DNA of 64,000 bases from NCBI GenBank assembly GCA_003024785.1, contig PUQB01000310.1, forward strand, positions 220,742 to 284,741, written 5' to 3'. Made by a program: the position numbers and the translations under genes. Below are positions 1 to 10,480 of the stretch, one piece after another. The DNA comes from Selaginella tamariscina. Taxonomy: Eukaryota; Streptophyta; Lycopodiopsida; Selaginellales; Selaginellaceae. Each line of letters opens with the position of its first letter. The stretch's first letter is position 1. A model generated the notes under the pieces. That model saw only the letters and a list, made by a program, of their open reading frames with translations, was not told the DNA's origin and ran no database searches.

Positions 1-2578
1 CCACAAAGCATCCGAGAACTTCGTGTATTGATCCACCATCCCGCCTGCCTCAGCAACGCATCCGGTAGGCGGGTCGATGACAACGAGATCAACAGCTCCC
101 TGGATGCATTTTGGTGGAGGCTTCGCACCAAACACATGAATAGTCCAACTTGACTTGTGACTCACGATCCAATCCTCAAGCTCCTTCAATCCTGACGGAA
201 AAGGCCTTCCGGCTTTGAAGTACTGGACTGCAAGGTTCTCTGAATCTGCATGAATGATTTCCCAGCTTCCATTTCCCTTCTCAGGCATCACCATCCTCAA
301 CATATCATCTTCTTCCAATCCAGCCGAGATGAAGGATGGGGCTGAAGAAGAAGCTTGTCCCTTGCTGACCTTGCTCGCCGATCTAGCATACCTGATATCC
401 ATCTTCACATGGAGCTTCCTTGCAGCTACTGTTTCCATAATAGCTCTCGCCGATCATCCTTGTGTATCTTATAGCTGGCCATCTCCCATTCGGGACAGTC
501 ACCAGGAAGGAAATCCAGCCAGAAAGGACAGTGTTCCACTTCGTAATCACTGATATCACGTAACAACCGGCTCCACATGCTAGAATCCTTGGTAACATCC
601 ATCCACTCTTTGAAATCTTCAGGGAGTGCATCGTTCTTCCATTTTAAAAACCTGTAAAAATAGATAAAAATCTGTAAAGAAACAAAAAAAAAACTTGCCT
701 GAATGCCATTCTTTTTGCAGATTTTTCCAGCTCAAATAGTCGAGGAGGTGGAATTGTCGCACCGAACTCCTTGTTCTCGAGCATGTTCTGGTACATATCC
801 AACTTAATTTCATTGTGCATCTTCATATACCATGTCATGAACTCCTCTACATGCTCGACCAAAAGCTCTTTAGCTGCCTCCGACCTGGCACGATAAAACG
901 AATAAAAATGAAAAATATAAATATTAAATTACCTGGAACCAGTAAGTAAAGATGTGCAAAAACTTGATGAAGTCCTTGTCAGGCCAGCCGGTGACACCTT
1001 CCTTCTTGTCTTTCTCCGTCATGTTCACCAGCTTCTCAAGAACGCCACGTTCTTGAATGTGCACAAGCTTTCCAAGGATATCAACCTTGACGTTGGAAGG
1101 AAGCTGGGACTTCGCGAGCATTTGAAGCTTCTCCAGAGTTATTTGCTTCGTTGATGGTTTGATAGTGATATCTGTGATCGCCTTGAACCAATCTTCACCG
1201 ACCGCCGGATCAGCAATGGTGAGGAATTTGTTCATCCGAACTGTGAATGTCTTGTAAACGCTGGAGAGGATCTGAGATTCTGTCTGGTTTGGTTTTCTGT
1301 TCGCAAGTTTTGTAGCGATTTGTCGCTTCAGTTGATTCTGCAAAAGAAACCGAAAATCAAAAAACAGTCAAAAGAAGAAGAAAAGATTACCTCCCAAAAA
1401 ATCTTCACCAATGTCGTCTTTGGATACTCGTACCAAACGTCTTCTTTTCTGTTCGATCTCCACACTTCCACAGCTTTTCTATCTTCCTCCGGCATCCCGC
1501 GAAGAACATGATCGGTAGAAAGATCTGCAGACTTCACACAACAATTCCGTAAGAACTGCAAGGTGTGAATGATTGTTGTAGGAACCACACGAGCAGTTGC
1601 TCTGCAAAACAAAACAACATTTATTTAGTATTTAAATAATGAAACAAACAAGTCACTTACTCATTCAACCGATTGCAAGCAGCGATTAGTCTCTTCTCCT
1701 CTTGCACTGTGGATGCTATGAGTGTTGCACGTACACGCAAAGTCCATTTCAAACCTGGCTCTTCAGCAAGCAAAGTGTTCAAAGCAACCCGACGATGATT
1801 CCCATCCCACACCAGAAACTTTGCATCTTTCAGAAATCGATACCATGCAGAAAATGCTGGCTTATGCAAATCCGCTTCAAACTCTCTATCGACCTGTGCT
1901 TCTGACTCATTCCAACTTCGGCGTTCGTCTGCACTCAGCTGTGGTCCGAAAGATAAGGTGAACACTGACGTCTCCTGGTAAAATCCTTCAGCTCTAATCC
2001 ATCCAACAAGGTCTTTCACGCCGTCCTTAGTGACATTCCTCAAACGTTGGTGTGGGAGCAACCTGTGAACCGGGATACGCGGAGGCTCACCAAGCTCAAC
2101 TGGAACGTAGTGGTCTCGTCCTTGTAGCGATGTGTCAATATCTGTGTCATACCGAATAACAAGATCCCGAAGAAGCTTGGATGGAGCCTCAAGTGTCAGC
2201 CGCTCCGGAATTGCATATGATTCGGCAACATCCTCAGGAGCATCCAGTTTCCTCTTCTTATTGAACATTTTACTACCAAGATCAATATCCGGTACTTCCT
2301 CTGCATTACCGTGTTCTGCAGAGCTTCCTGCAATCTCCCTATTTCTAGGCATCCATTCACTCACCACAGTATGTTCATCAATGACTTGCGAACTATCCAC
2401 AGGTTCATTGTTCGTCGGCATCATCTCTTTGTGTTGCAGTTGTTGCTTGGCGCCTCGGCCTCCTTTCTTGCCACGAGGTTTTGGAGCCATATCTGCAAGA
2501 GCTTCTTGGACGATATGTTCTTGAAGTGTCAAAGTCTTGTATTTATCTCGTAGTCTCTTACTCTGCCTTTGTCTCATT
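1..2578 (-). CDS. ParB/sulfiredoxin-like domain protein with C-terminal methyltransferase-like (DPP motif) region; partial, C-terminus beyond window
   Basis: Read as exons 2578-1661, 1601-1391, 1337-933, 877-699 and from 651 to the window edge, with introns of 59, 53, 55 and 47 bases; the last is a GC-AG intron (CAG|GCAAGT). The ATG at 2577 follows an acceptor-like TTGCAG, so a 5'-UTR intron is likely. The N-terminus is basic (KPRGKKGGRGAK near residue 32, NKKRK near 107; possible nuclear signals). A ParB-like fold follows: IPVHRLL near residue 168 and WDGNHRRVAL near 257, the position of the GERR box of ParB. A long helical region comes next. Near 90-60 the protein reads AVDLVVIDPPTG, which resembles motif IV (DPPY) of DNA amino-methyltransferases, with T in place of Y/W. 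There is one frame break near 436-455 (a stop in one frame, the next frame open to the window edge). Function is unknown; modification of DNA is inference from the two domains. Confidence 0.6.
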
Positions 2579-2639
2579 CTGCAATTACAACAACTGATAA
2601 GTGTGTGTGTGAGTTGTTTTAATTTATGGACACACATTT

Positions 2640-3330
2640 ACTATATATGTATACCTATCAATATATATAGACACACACGCACACACACACATATTTATAC
2701 GTGTAATGTTGTTTGTGTGTGTGCTCACTATATAATGTTCCTTGTGTATGTGTGTAATGTTGATTATGTGTGTGTGTGTGCAATGTTGTTGTGTTTTGTG
2801 ATGTGTATATCATATCTCTTCACATGTATATACAGACGAAAAGCATCATCTCATATATACAAGTCTTAAATTCATATACTTATACATACATACATATAAT
2901 ATATATATATATATCTTTTAAGTATGTATTTAAATATATATATTTATATACACACACACATGTATACAAGTCTAATGTTGTATAATCATACGTGTGTAAA
3001 ATGTTATTTATGTGTGTGCGCAAAAACACACACACACACACACACACACACGGATTTCCTGCCCGAATTGGGCAGGAAATCCTGCCGCAGATGGTGCGGC
3101 CGCCGCACCATCCAGGCGGCAGATTTCCCCGAATTGGCAGGAAATGTGTGTGTGTGTGTGTGTGTGTGTTGCCGAAATCGGCAATAACTCATGCGTCGGA
3201 GGTGTGTGTGTGCACACGCGCGTGCGTTTGTGAATACAAAGAAATCCTACTGAATTTGCACATACATTCACAGAAATTACTATACACATATATAAGATTT
3301 TACCTGTAGCCATGTCGCCGTGACGCTCAC
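2640..3330. other. Intergenic region between divergent ParB-like and transposase genes, rich in TG/CA and TA repeats
   Basis: This region holds stretches of TGTGTG/ACACAC and ATATAT with no convincing coding sequence; reading frames made of CVCV/HTHT runs are repeat artefacts. It contains the nested palindromes listed separately. It probably includes the 5'-UTR or promoter of the minus-strand gene. Confidence 0.6.
3052..3183. repeat. Nested palindrome cluster between CA and TG tracts
   Basis: A (CA)n tract ends at 3051 and a (TG)n tract starts at 3146, so the whole segment is symmetrical. Inside are: 3052-3082, a perfect 13-base inverted repeat around GAATT; 3090-3112, a perfect 10-base inverted repeat (gatggtgcgg/ccgcaccatc) flanked by ctgccgc (3082-3088) and gcggcag (3116-3122); 3123-3145, a degenerate copy of the first palindrome; and 3169-3184, ttgccga/tcggcaa. 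GC content is far above the surroundings. It could form a hairpin or cruciform or bind dimeric proteins. Confidence 0.8.
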
Positions 3331-3979
3331 ACTAGCCTCTTGTCGCCGCAAAAAAAGAACAAAAGTGCCCTCTCTCAACAATGGAGAATGGAGAAGAAGA
3401 ATGGGTAGTCCTGAACCTTTACCCTAAAATCTAACACTTAACCCTTTGACCCTTAACTATAAAACTGTGTTTAATTAAACCATACAACAGTATATATAAT
3501 ACTTACGATAAATAACATACTATATAAAAGGATACAAATACAAACACATATTTAAGTAAAAATTTGTATGTTAAAAAAACATATTATTATATAATTAAAT
3601 AAATATTCGTGTAAAAATATGTATTTATAATTGACAATTGGTAGCGGAGCAAGTATTAATCAACATCTACATTTGATAAAATACTGGATCAAATAACTAT
3701 ATATTATAATAAATAAATTAACAGAATATAAACAAGTCATAAATAAATATGTCAGATGAATGTAGATTAGACACACATTTATTTAAAAGACAATAAAGAT
3801 TGCTCTATCTCTACGTGAAGTGCTATACTATATTAGCATCTAAGATCTATACGTTCCTTGAATTAATATTCGCCCACGTTGAGTCATGATTGTGAATTTT
3901 AAATGTAATATCCGATATTTACAAAATGATTTAAGTAATGCTGTTGTTTTTCTGTCACTTTGTGGTAACTGCTTGCAAA
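3331..3979. other. AT-rich intergenic / upstream region of transposase gene
   Basis: I see only A/T-rich sequence and no supportable gene. It presumably contains the promoter of the plus-strand transposase gene. Confidence 0.5.
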
Positions 3980-6900
3980 ATGGCCAGGATTGTTTACGGC
4001 AATTTGGATCACGATGTTCCTGTGATAGATGGTGTTGGAATCATTCTTACTAATCAGATTAGAACGTTCTTTGGCATTTTTGATTGGCAAAGTGTTCGTC
4101 TTTTTAAACTTCTTCATGGGCAATCTGCTTTACAGATCGAAATAAACGAGGACCAAGATGCTGGAGGGAAGGATAATCCAGGATATGTTTTGTTACCGGA
4201 TGAAGGACCATTGTTTAAGCTTGTCGTTGCTTCTGACTCTGAATACTCAACGTTGAAGAACCTTTTCACTTCTAATACCTGCAAAAAGGGAAGAATTCTT
4301 ATCGAGGGTTCCACGATCATTCATACAAATGAATTGCCTATTGCGTATGATGGGGATGTCATTTTTGAGCTCCCTCCTTCCGAATACAAATACAAAGGAA
4401 TGAATCGGAAAGAGGATGGACATACCTGGACAGCAGGAACGACCAGCAACTGGAATTTTCAAGCGAGGGTGTCCAGGAGCAAATGTGTTGGGAGCCTTTG
4501 CTGTATCAACCCGGACTGCCCTGCTTCTAAGGCAGGATTTCCGAACTGCACTAAATGGAAAGGATGTATTGTTTCCCCACCTTCAATCGACAAACTGGCA
4601 AAAGGATTGACATGTTTTTTCTGTAAAGAAAATCCATTGTGCCTTGAAGTTTGTCATGCTGTGGCGTTTTGCGTTTTCCCAGACGACATAACCAAGACTA
4701 GATTGTTTATCCACCAGGGAAAACATTCACATCCAGTGGGTGATGGTGTTTCTGCATCGAACAAAGAAGAAATGCATATGGCGGTCCAGAATGCAACAGA
4801 AAGAACTCCCAGAGCTAGTCCAAGAGTCATCGAAATGGCAGCATGTAAAGATGCTATCTTTGGTTTCTATTAGATAATTCTGAGCCTGGAAGTTGGGATA
4901 AGCTCATGGATCATTTGCAACCATTATCAAACAATCGAAGGTACAATTAGAGTTTTACTTTGTGCTGAGCATTCTTTGATAATACCTTTGATGCAGAGTT
5001 CGTCAATGGGTAGCGTCCGCAAAGAGAACTGCTGCTGAAATGCCAGAGAATATTGATGGATTATTGGAGCTGAAACGAAGGTTGTCTATCCCATTCATCC
5101 ACGTGATTCACTATCCTGGGATGAATTTCCGTGGTTCAGACGACCAGGCATTAGTTTTTAAGATGACGGTTTCAGGGCCAGGTTCTGGAATCGATTATGT
5201 AAGGATGTGCCAACCTCCTCTTGGCCCTTTGCAGAAGAGTTGGGTTCTACTTGATCACACACACCGTGTTGTTGATAAGTGGATCACTCTGGCATTGCAT
5301 GTTTACGACCCAAAGTAAGATGTTATCTTTTTGTTGTTTGCTTAACTCTTTGATTATTTTATAGTGTGCGCCGATTATCCACCATTGCTTATGGTGACAT
5401 GAAGAGACAAACGGCTGGAGCTGTGGAGAAGTTTTTTCGTGCTATGTTGGATGTCTGTTCCGAGAAGGGAATCTACAATGTGCAGTTCGCTGGGTTTATG
5501 TCCGATGAAGCAGGAGCGATCTGGCAAGCAATTAGGAATGTGTTCTTTAATGGCCAAGAAATTCCTGGACGTGAACGGAGCTGTATCTTTCACTATGAAC
5601 AAGCCATACAACGTGTGACAAGGAAGTGGGTCCCTCTTGAACATCAACAACAACATCTTCAACTTTTGAGATCATGGCCAACAGCCACATCAACAACTGA
5701 TCGTGAAGAAATTGAAAATAATCTTTTCCGCTTTTGGAATGAAAATGTGAAGGATGTTGGAGTTATGCAGACGTGGTTTTCATGGTGGGAAAGACAGAAG
5801 AATCATATTTCAAATGTTGTTCTTGAAAGCATGCCGGAGAATGCTGCAAGGGTTGTGCCCATGACAAACCAGTCGGAGTCTGTTCACGGAAGATGGAGGA
5901 GGGCTAGAGATTCAAAATACATTTCATTGTACCAAGCTACAATCCACGACCTGACTGAATCAGTGCGACAATGTGCTCTTGTGAAGGCTTTTAGAGATGG
6001 AAGGTATAGTGGTTCCGGGCCGACTTCAGAGGAGCTCTCAGCAAGGTTCGAGAGAAGAATGTCAAATGCTAACTCAACAACACCTACAGCAAAGGTTATC
6101 ATCGACTTAGTTGAAGATGTTGCTCCATCAAGCATGCAGGATACTGCTTTTGTGGCTGCCACGAATGTTGAACATCGCACTGTGCAAAGAAATATGGGGT
6201 CAGAGGCTGAACGATCCCACCGACCGGACATCTTCTATAGTGAACAGGTTATTCCAACACAGTGTAGACGGAAGCGACGATTGGATTTTCAACTTGCAGA
6301 AGAACATGAAGAATATGTTCTGGTTGAAGAACAAGATGTTACACCTGGACAATGGGCGATTAGAAGATGTGGTGAAAGAAGTTCTGTGAAATGTCTGGCA
6401 GGCTTTCCCTCTTCAGGAGGTCAGTGGAGTGCTTGTGACAAAAAGATCAGTCCTAGTGGTAATCGAGTGGCTGCTCCTTGTTTTTTTGGAAGGATCAGAT
6501 ACAATGACAAAGAAACTGGTGAAGAATGCTTTCGCTCACAAATGATGTATTTTTGTCCAACAAACATGCTTTGCAACAGACATCCAAGACCAACTATTGT
6601 TTCTCCGCCAGCTTCACCTCGGTTTGGAAAGTTCAAGTGGGCACGAAGCTGATAGCAATGGAGATCAATGATCTGGCAAGATCAGGTTTTATGCTAGCTG
6701 GGCTTCCTTCAGCTCATGCAGGAGTGCCAGGTTTTTCAACACCTCATGTTCCTTCAGTTCCTGTTGGAGTCACTGGATTTTCAACACCCCCTGCACAATT
6801 TCGTGGACCTCCTGTTCCTGCAAGTGGTCGTGCAACAAGAACACCTTTAGGGATGTCTAAGAAACAACAGGTAAGTTTTGAAGCATGTTTGACGTTGGGA

Positions 6901-7196
6901 GCATATGTCGCAGAAGTTGACGTGGTTGATCCTCCAACATGCATTCGCTTCAGAGTATGTGACAACGACCATACATCTGCTTGGGTTGTCATTTGTAGCG
7001 CACCATCTTGTTCATGCTCGGAGTTCTGCAATGGTCGTCAGTGGGTGCCTTGCAAACATATGTATTTTGTTTAAGCGTGTTACTGGGAGCTGATCCTCGA
7101 GTTGTCAAGCATTTGCAACGTCGTACACTTGCACCCCGTGAACTAAGTTCTTTATTGATGCTACCAAGGAACCTCCATCCTCCACCATCTATTTAG
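3980..7196 (+). pseudogene. MULE/FAR1-type transposase gene (GCM1/WRKY-like zinc module, DDE core, SWIM finger), frameshifted
   Basis: Exons 3980-4940, 4997-5314 and from 5365, with short introns of 56 and 50 bases. The start at 3980 (AAAATGGCC context) is preferred over an in-frame ATG at 3938. Features in order: a cysteine-rich module (CVGSLCCINPDC ... C ... C) ending in HQGKHSHPV, typical of the WRKY-GCM1/FAR1 zinc fold; a first catalytic Asp in VLLDHTH; a second in FMSDEAGAIW, followed by the CIFHYEQ C-x2-H of MULE transposases; a Glu in TNQSESVHGRWR; and a C-terminal SWIM finger (CSCSEFC...PCKHM). Frame breaks occur near 4870, between about 6600 and 6655, and near 7072, so the gene is decayed or the sequence has indels. 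A domesticated FAR1-like factor is the alternative. It lies head to head with the ParB-like gene. Confidence 0.72.
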
Positions 7197-7371
7197 TGTG
7201 TTTGGTTTGTTTTCAAACAGCTTCGGTTTTATATTTGTTATTTCAAACTTATAATTTTCAATATAAATTTTAATGGTAATTTTATGTTTAGCATATTTTT
7301 AAGTAATTTAACATATATTTTCTTTAAATACAACAAAAATATACTACCATATTTTGTATGCCGCCGCACTA

Positions 7372-7394
7372 GAATATTCTAGAATATTCTTGAA
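7372..7394. promoter_or_regulatory. Heat-shock-element-like array 1
   Basis: Five alternating GAA and TTC units, each separated by exactly two bases (GAA at 7372, 7382 and 7392; TTC at 7377 and 7387). This is the consensus arrangement bound by heat-shock factor trimers. It lies 175 bases after the transposase stop. Function is inferred from the motif only. Confidence 0.55.
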
Positions 7395-7491
7395 AATTTT
7401 GGAAGGTCCAATTGTGTGTACACTTGGCAGTACGAAAAATTTCCGTACAGAATATTCGAGGATATCTAGACGGAAATCGTACGGAACAACG

Positions 7492-7509
7492 GAATATTCA
7501 AGAATATTC
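7492..7509. promoter_or_regulatory. Heat-shock-element-like array 2
   Basis: Four alternating GAA/TTC units at two-base spacing (7492, 7497, 7502, 7507). A single GAATATTC lies at 7450-7457 between the two arrays. The inverted pair ttccgtac (7441) and gtacggaa (about 7479) sits in the same stretch, so this could also be the subterminal repeat region of the transposon. Confidence 0.5.
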
Positions 7510-7520
7510 GGAAATCTAGG

Positions 7521-8181
7521 TCAAGCTCGTTGACCTGCGCTCAAATTTCGCCGTGCCCCTCTTGCAAGTACTCTCCTATTTGCGTTGGTGATACTCCAAT
7601 CTCTTCTAGTGCCTATTTTACCTTCAAACTGGAACCACGTCTGGATCTCCACGTTCTCCCCCTAAACGCACAACAAAAAACAGTGTGTGTGAGAGAGAGA
7701 CAGAGAGATACCAGAGTGGATAATCTTCTACTTCAATATGCATCCTTGTCATGACCCAAATCAGTCCATGTTTACGCATTGACAATGTAGTTGCAAATCC
7801 GTCAGTGGAGAAGCCAACACTTCGTGCATGATTACAAGCAACCTCCTACATAAGCATAAGCTTTGTATATATATATACACACACGTACACACACAATTAT
7901 ACCTGGAGAAGGCTAGCAATTGTCTGAATAGATGCTTTCCGATTGACCCCAACTTCATAGCTTCTTATTGTAAAGTTCTCGACACACCTTCGATCTACAA
8001 TATAGCTTGGACTCAAAAATCTCTTATCAAGAGCATTCTCCTGAACAGTTCCATTAACACTTAGAGAATTCAACACCTGAGCTCTGAACCGCTTAAAATG
8101 TCTTGTACTTGAGGGACACATATACATTCCTTTACATGGTACACACGGAAAACATCCAGCCGATAGCATAGCTTGAGACAT
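7521..8181 (-). pseudogene. Acyl-ACP thioesterase (FatB-type) fragment, truncated
   Basis: Exons 8181-7903, 7845-7712 and 7661-7521. The protein has an N-terminal leader followed by the thioesterase signature: ENFTIRSYEVGVNRKASI, LLQ|EVACNHARSVGFSTDG, LIWVMTRMHIEVEDYPLW, then a degenerate GENVEIQTW...GTRRDW. These match the N-terminal half of plastid acyl-ACP thioesterases, which release fatty acids from acyl carrier protein. The catalytic Asn/His/Cys of the C-terminal half are missing: the frame stops at 7521 and the HSE/transposon-like sequence starts. The junction of exons 2 and 3 does not keep phase with the visible splice sites, which fits a dead copy. About 190 residues remain of a family that is usually 360-420. 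Confidence 0.75.
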
Positions 8182-9087
8182 GGCGATAAACTGTGTGTAT
8201 AGAATTATGAATGTTATAACAAACTATAAATGCTAAAAAATGACGCCGGTATGTATGGGATTGGGGGGTTATATAAGGGAGTTATTTGATACATTGTCGC
8301 TCTCTTGTCCAACCACCATATAGACTTAATATTTTACAGATCTATATTTTATAGTCATCTGTGCTTGACTGCGGCATGTGTACTAGTTAGAAAAACCACC
8401 AACTTATTGGAAATAAGTCACCAACTTATTTGAAAGGAATGTAAATCATAATTTGCTATATCTACTAAACGTGTAGATGTATTAAATATATAGTAAACAC
8501 GTATATTTACACGTCTACACGTTTTGTGGGGCTAGTAATGTGAGAGAGGATTTACAGGTTTGTTGTTTTTTTCAGGCACTTACCTGCACATAAATAACTA
8601 CTTATACAAACATTAAAACGTTAATTGATAGAAAGACGTATATTGCCTTAGAATATACTTAAGGTATATTCCGTAGAATTCTTACACTGTTACCATTTAA
8701 TGAATGGCTGTGATCTATCCGCGTCTTAATATATGTCACTCGTGTGTAATGTATATACATACGGATGCTTCTACTACAGTTTATATAGCCTAATATTATT
8801 TTTATCTGTTAATTTCCTCTACAAAATAATATATATAGATAAATAAGTAAATGCATATACAAATGTAGGAGAACTTGTATATATATATCAATATAGAATA
8901 TAGATGATTAATATTATTTACCTGCCTTAGAAAATGCCTGTCGCATAGAAAGTTGTTCGCATTGCAATATATTATAACATTACATTTTGGTATGCATAAT
9001 TTTTTTAAAAATACTATTGTATGTATCGATTATTTTATGTCTTTTTCGGTTCAAGTTCGCTACTTAGCTATAAAAATGCTATAAATG
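8182..9087. other. AT-rich intergenic, no gene seen
   Basis: A/T-rich sequence with no convincing coding region. The part next to 8181 would be the upstream region of the thioesterase fragment. Confidence 0.6.
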
Positions 9088-10054
9088 TTATTTGTTTCTC
9101 TGTTGGTGTTTCCTGAGGTCCTTGGTCTCGCCGGGCTGGTTTCCAGGTGGTACAGAGGGTTGTTCACTCCCTTGGTTCGAAGTTGTGGGCCGAATAGAGG
9201 TTACTCCTCTGTCTTGTAGTCCGGGTGGTGCGATGTGGTTCAATAAGTCAGAATATTCTAAACGATGATGTGGTTGCCCATCCTTTGGATGCACCAAGAA
9301 AGCTGGTTTAGTTGCTCTCCTTGGACGTTGCATCTGCCAGGTGGTTTGTTGTGCATGTGAGAGGTGTTGAGGAGGAGGTGGCCTTTGCTACATGTCCACG
9401 CTCGAGGCTCCCATATCTTGCTGTGTGCCTCCCCGCGTGCTTCTTATCTCCTCCTCCATTACAACATGTTGTTATGCAAGAATCTCCATTGTCTTATTCT
9501 TACTCCCGGGTGGTCTCCCCCGTCCCTTGCCTTTGGCAAGTGACCAAACTTAGGCCAACCTCCAACCCTAAAATTTAGTGGGTACTGCTGGTCCTCGGTC
9601 CACCTAGGGTTCCTTGTCATTTGTCCTGGTCCTCGGTTTGCTACCATTTGCTGGTTTCCCTCTGGTGGTGTCGCATACTAAAATTGGTCAAGCACCTTGA
9701 GTGCCTTTCAATGGGTGAGTGAGCCCTCATGTTTGTCTTGTGGCAACTATTTTGTTCTATGCTCTTCGAGGGCTGGTGGCAACGTGGCTGGGTTACCATT
9801 TCTAGTCCCTGGCCTTGGGCCTCCGGTCGCTGGATGACCAACTCCCGATGGTTGTCACTTCATGTTCTTGCAAGTGCACCATGTATGTGTCTTCTCCCTC
9901 CCATGGTAACCCTTGTCCAATTAATATTAGTGACTTATTTTATGAATTACTTTCAACCCTCGTTAATAACACTTGTTCGCGACATGCAAACGCTTGTTAC
10001 TTTTGTGATGGAAAAATAAAAGTAAGTTCCTCATCTTTCTCTTCTGCAAACTGA
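9088..10054. other. Unrecognised C/T-rich segment with several short reading frames
   Basis: This block is clearly richer in G/C than both flanks, with a pyrimidine-rich plus strand and P/Q/R-rich minus-strand frames at 9333-9088, 9647-9459 and 9841-9641. A decayed retroelement gag-like region is possible, but no zinc knuckle, protease, RT or integrase motif is visible. I do not assign a function. Confidence 0.3.
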
Positions 10055-10480
10055 TAACCCTCCTTACAAGAGCGCTTGATAAAGCAATTGTTTTATGCTA
10101 AAGATTTGGATTGAAATATTTATAAGCTTTACAGGATCTTGCAAATTTATTATTAAAAAACTTGACTAAATGTTGCATTTTAGACATTTTAGAAATAATT
10201 GTAAGTGTCTCGGATTACATTTCTATTTCATTAACAGTCCAGTTAAAAGCAATATATACAATTACATACTATATTCTTGTATATATTTTGGTTTTTGACC
10301 TGATCAACTAAAATTTATCTTATAAAGTTTGTGTACCAAATTATAACTTATAATATTAAATTATAAAAAATAGTATTAATTAACTAAAAATAATATTCAC
10401 TTGAAAAACATGAAATAATTTACTATATAAACTTTTTTCTTTAATTCTGCATTGTTGTTAAGTCACTCAAGTCACAACCC
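10055..10480. other. AT-rich intergenic, no gene seen
   Basis: Very A/T-rich sequence with no supportable feature. Confidence 0.6.

Larger units (their letters stand above)
1..7530. mobile_element. Putative MULE-like DNA transposon carrying transposase plus ParB/methyltransferase-like gene (ends not resolved)
   Basis: The transposase identifies mobile-element sequence. The divergent neighbour has a prokaryote/phage-style domain set (ParB-like plus possible methyltransferase) that is unusual for a plant housekeeping gene, so the two may be one element. No terminal inverted repeats or target duplication were found, because the left end lies outside the window. The right boundary is guessed from the truncated thioesterase gene that starts about 7521. 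Confidence 0.35.

Noticed and set aside
3052..3145. tRNA, miRNA hairpin or CRISPR-like repeat
   Set aside because: There is no tRNA cloverleaf or anticodon arm; the repeats are not evenly spaced by unique spacers; and expression as a precursor cannot be judged from sequence.
2537..3313. Several short frames rich in CVCV, THTH and YIYI
   Set aside because: They are translations of TG/CA/TA simple repeats, not genes.
4833..4873. 29-base intron (GTAAAG...TTAG) at the end of the first transposase exon
   Set aside because: All other introns here are at least 47 bases; a simple frame break explains the stop better.
1..7530. Terminal inverted repeats and target duplication of the transposon
   Set aside because: I could not find a matching pair; the left end lies outside the window.
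9088..10054. Retrotransposon polyprotein
   Set aside because: Composition and frames hint at a gag-like remnant, but no diagnostic motif was visible.
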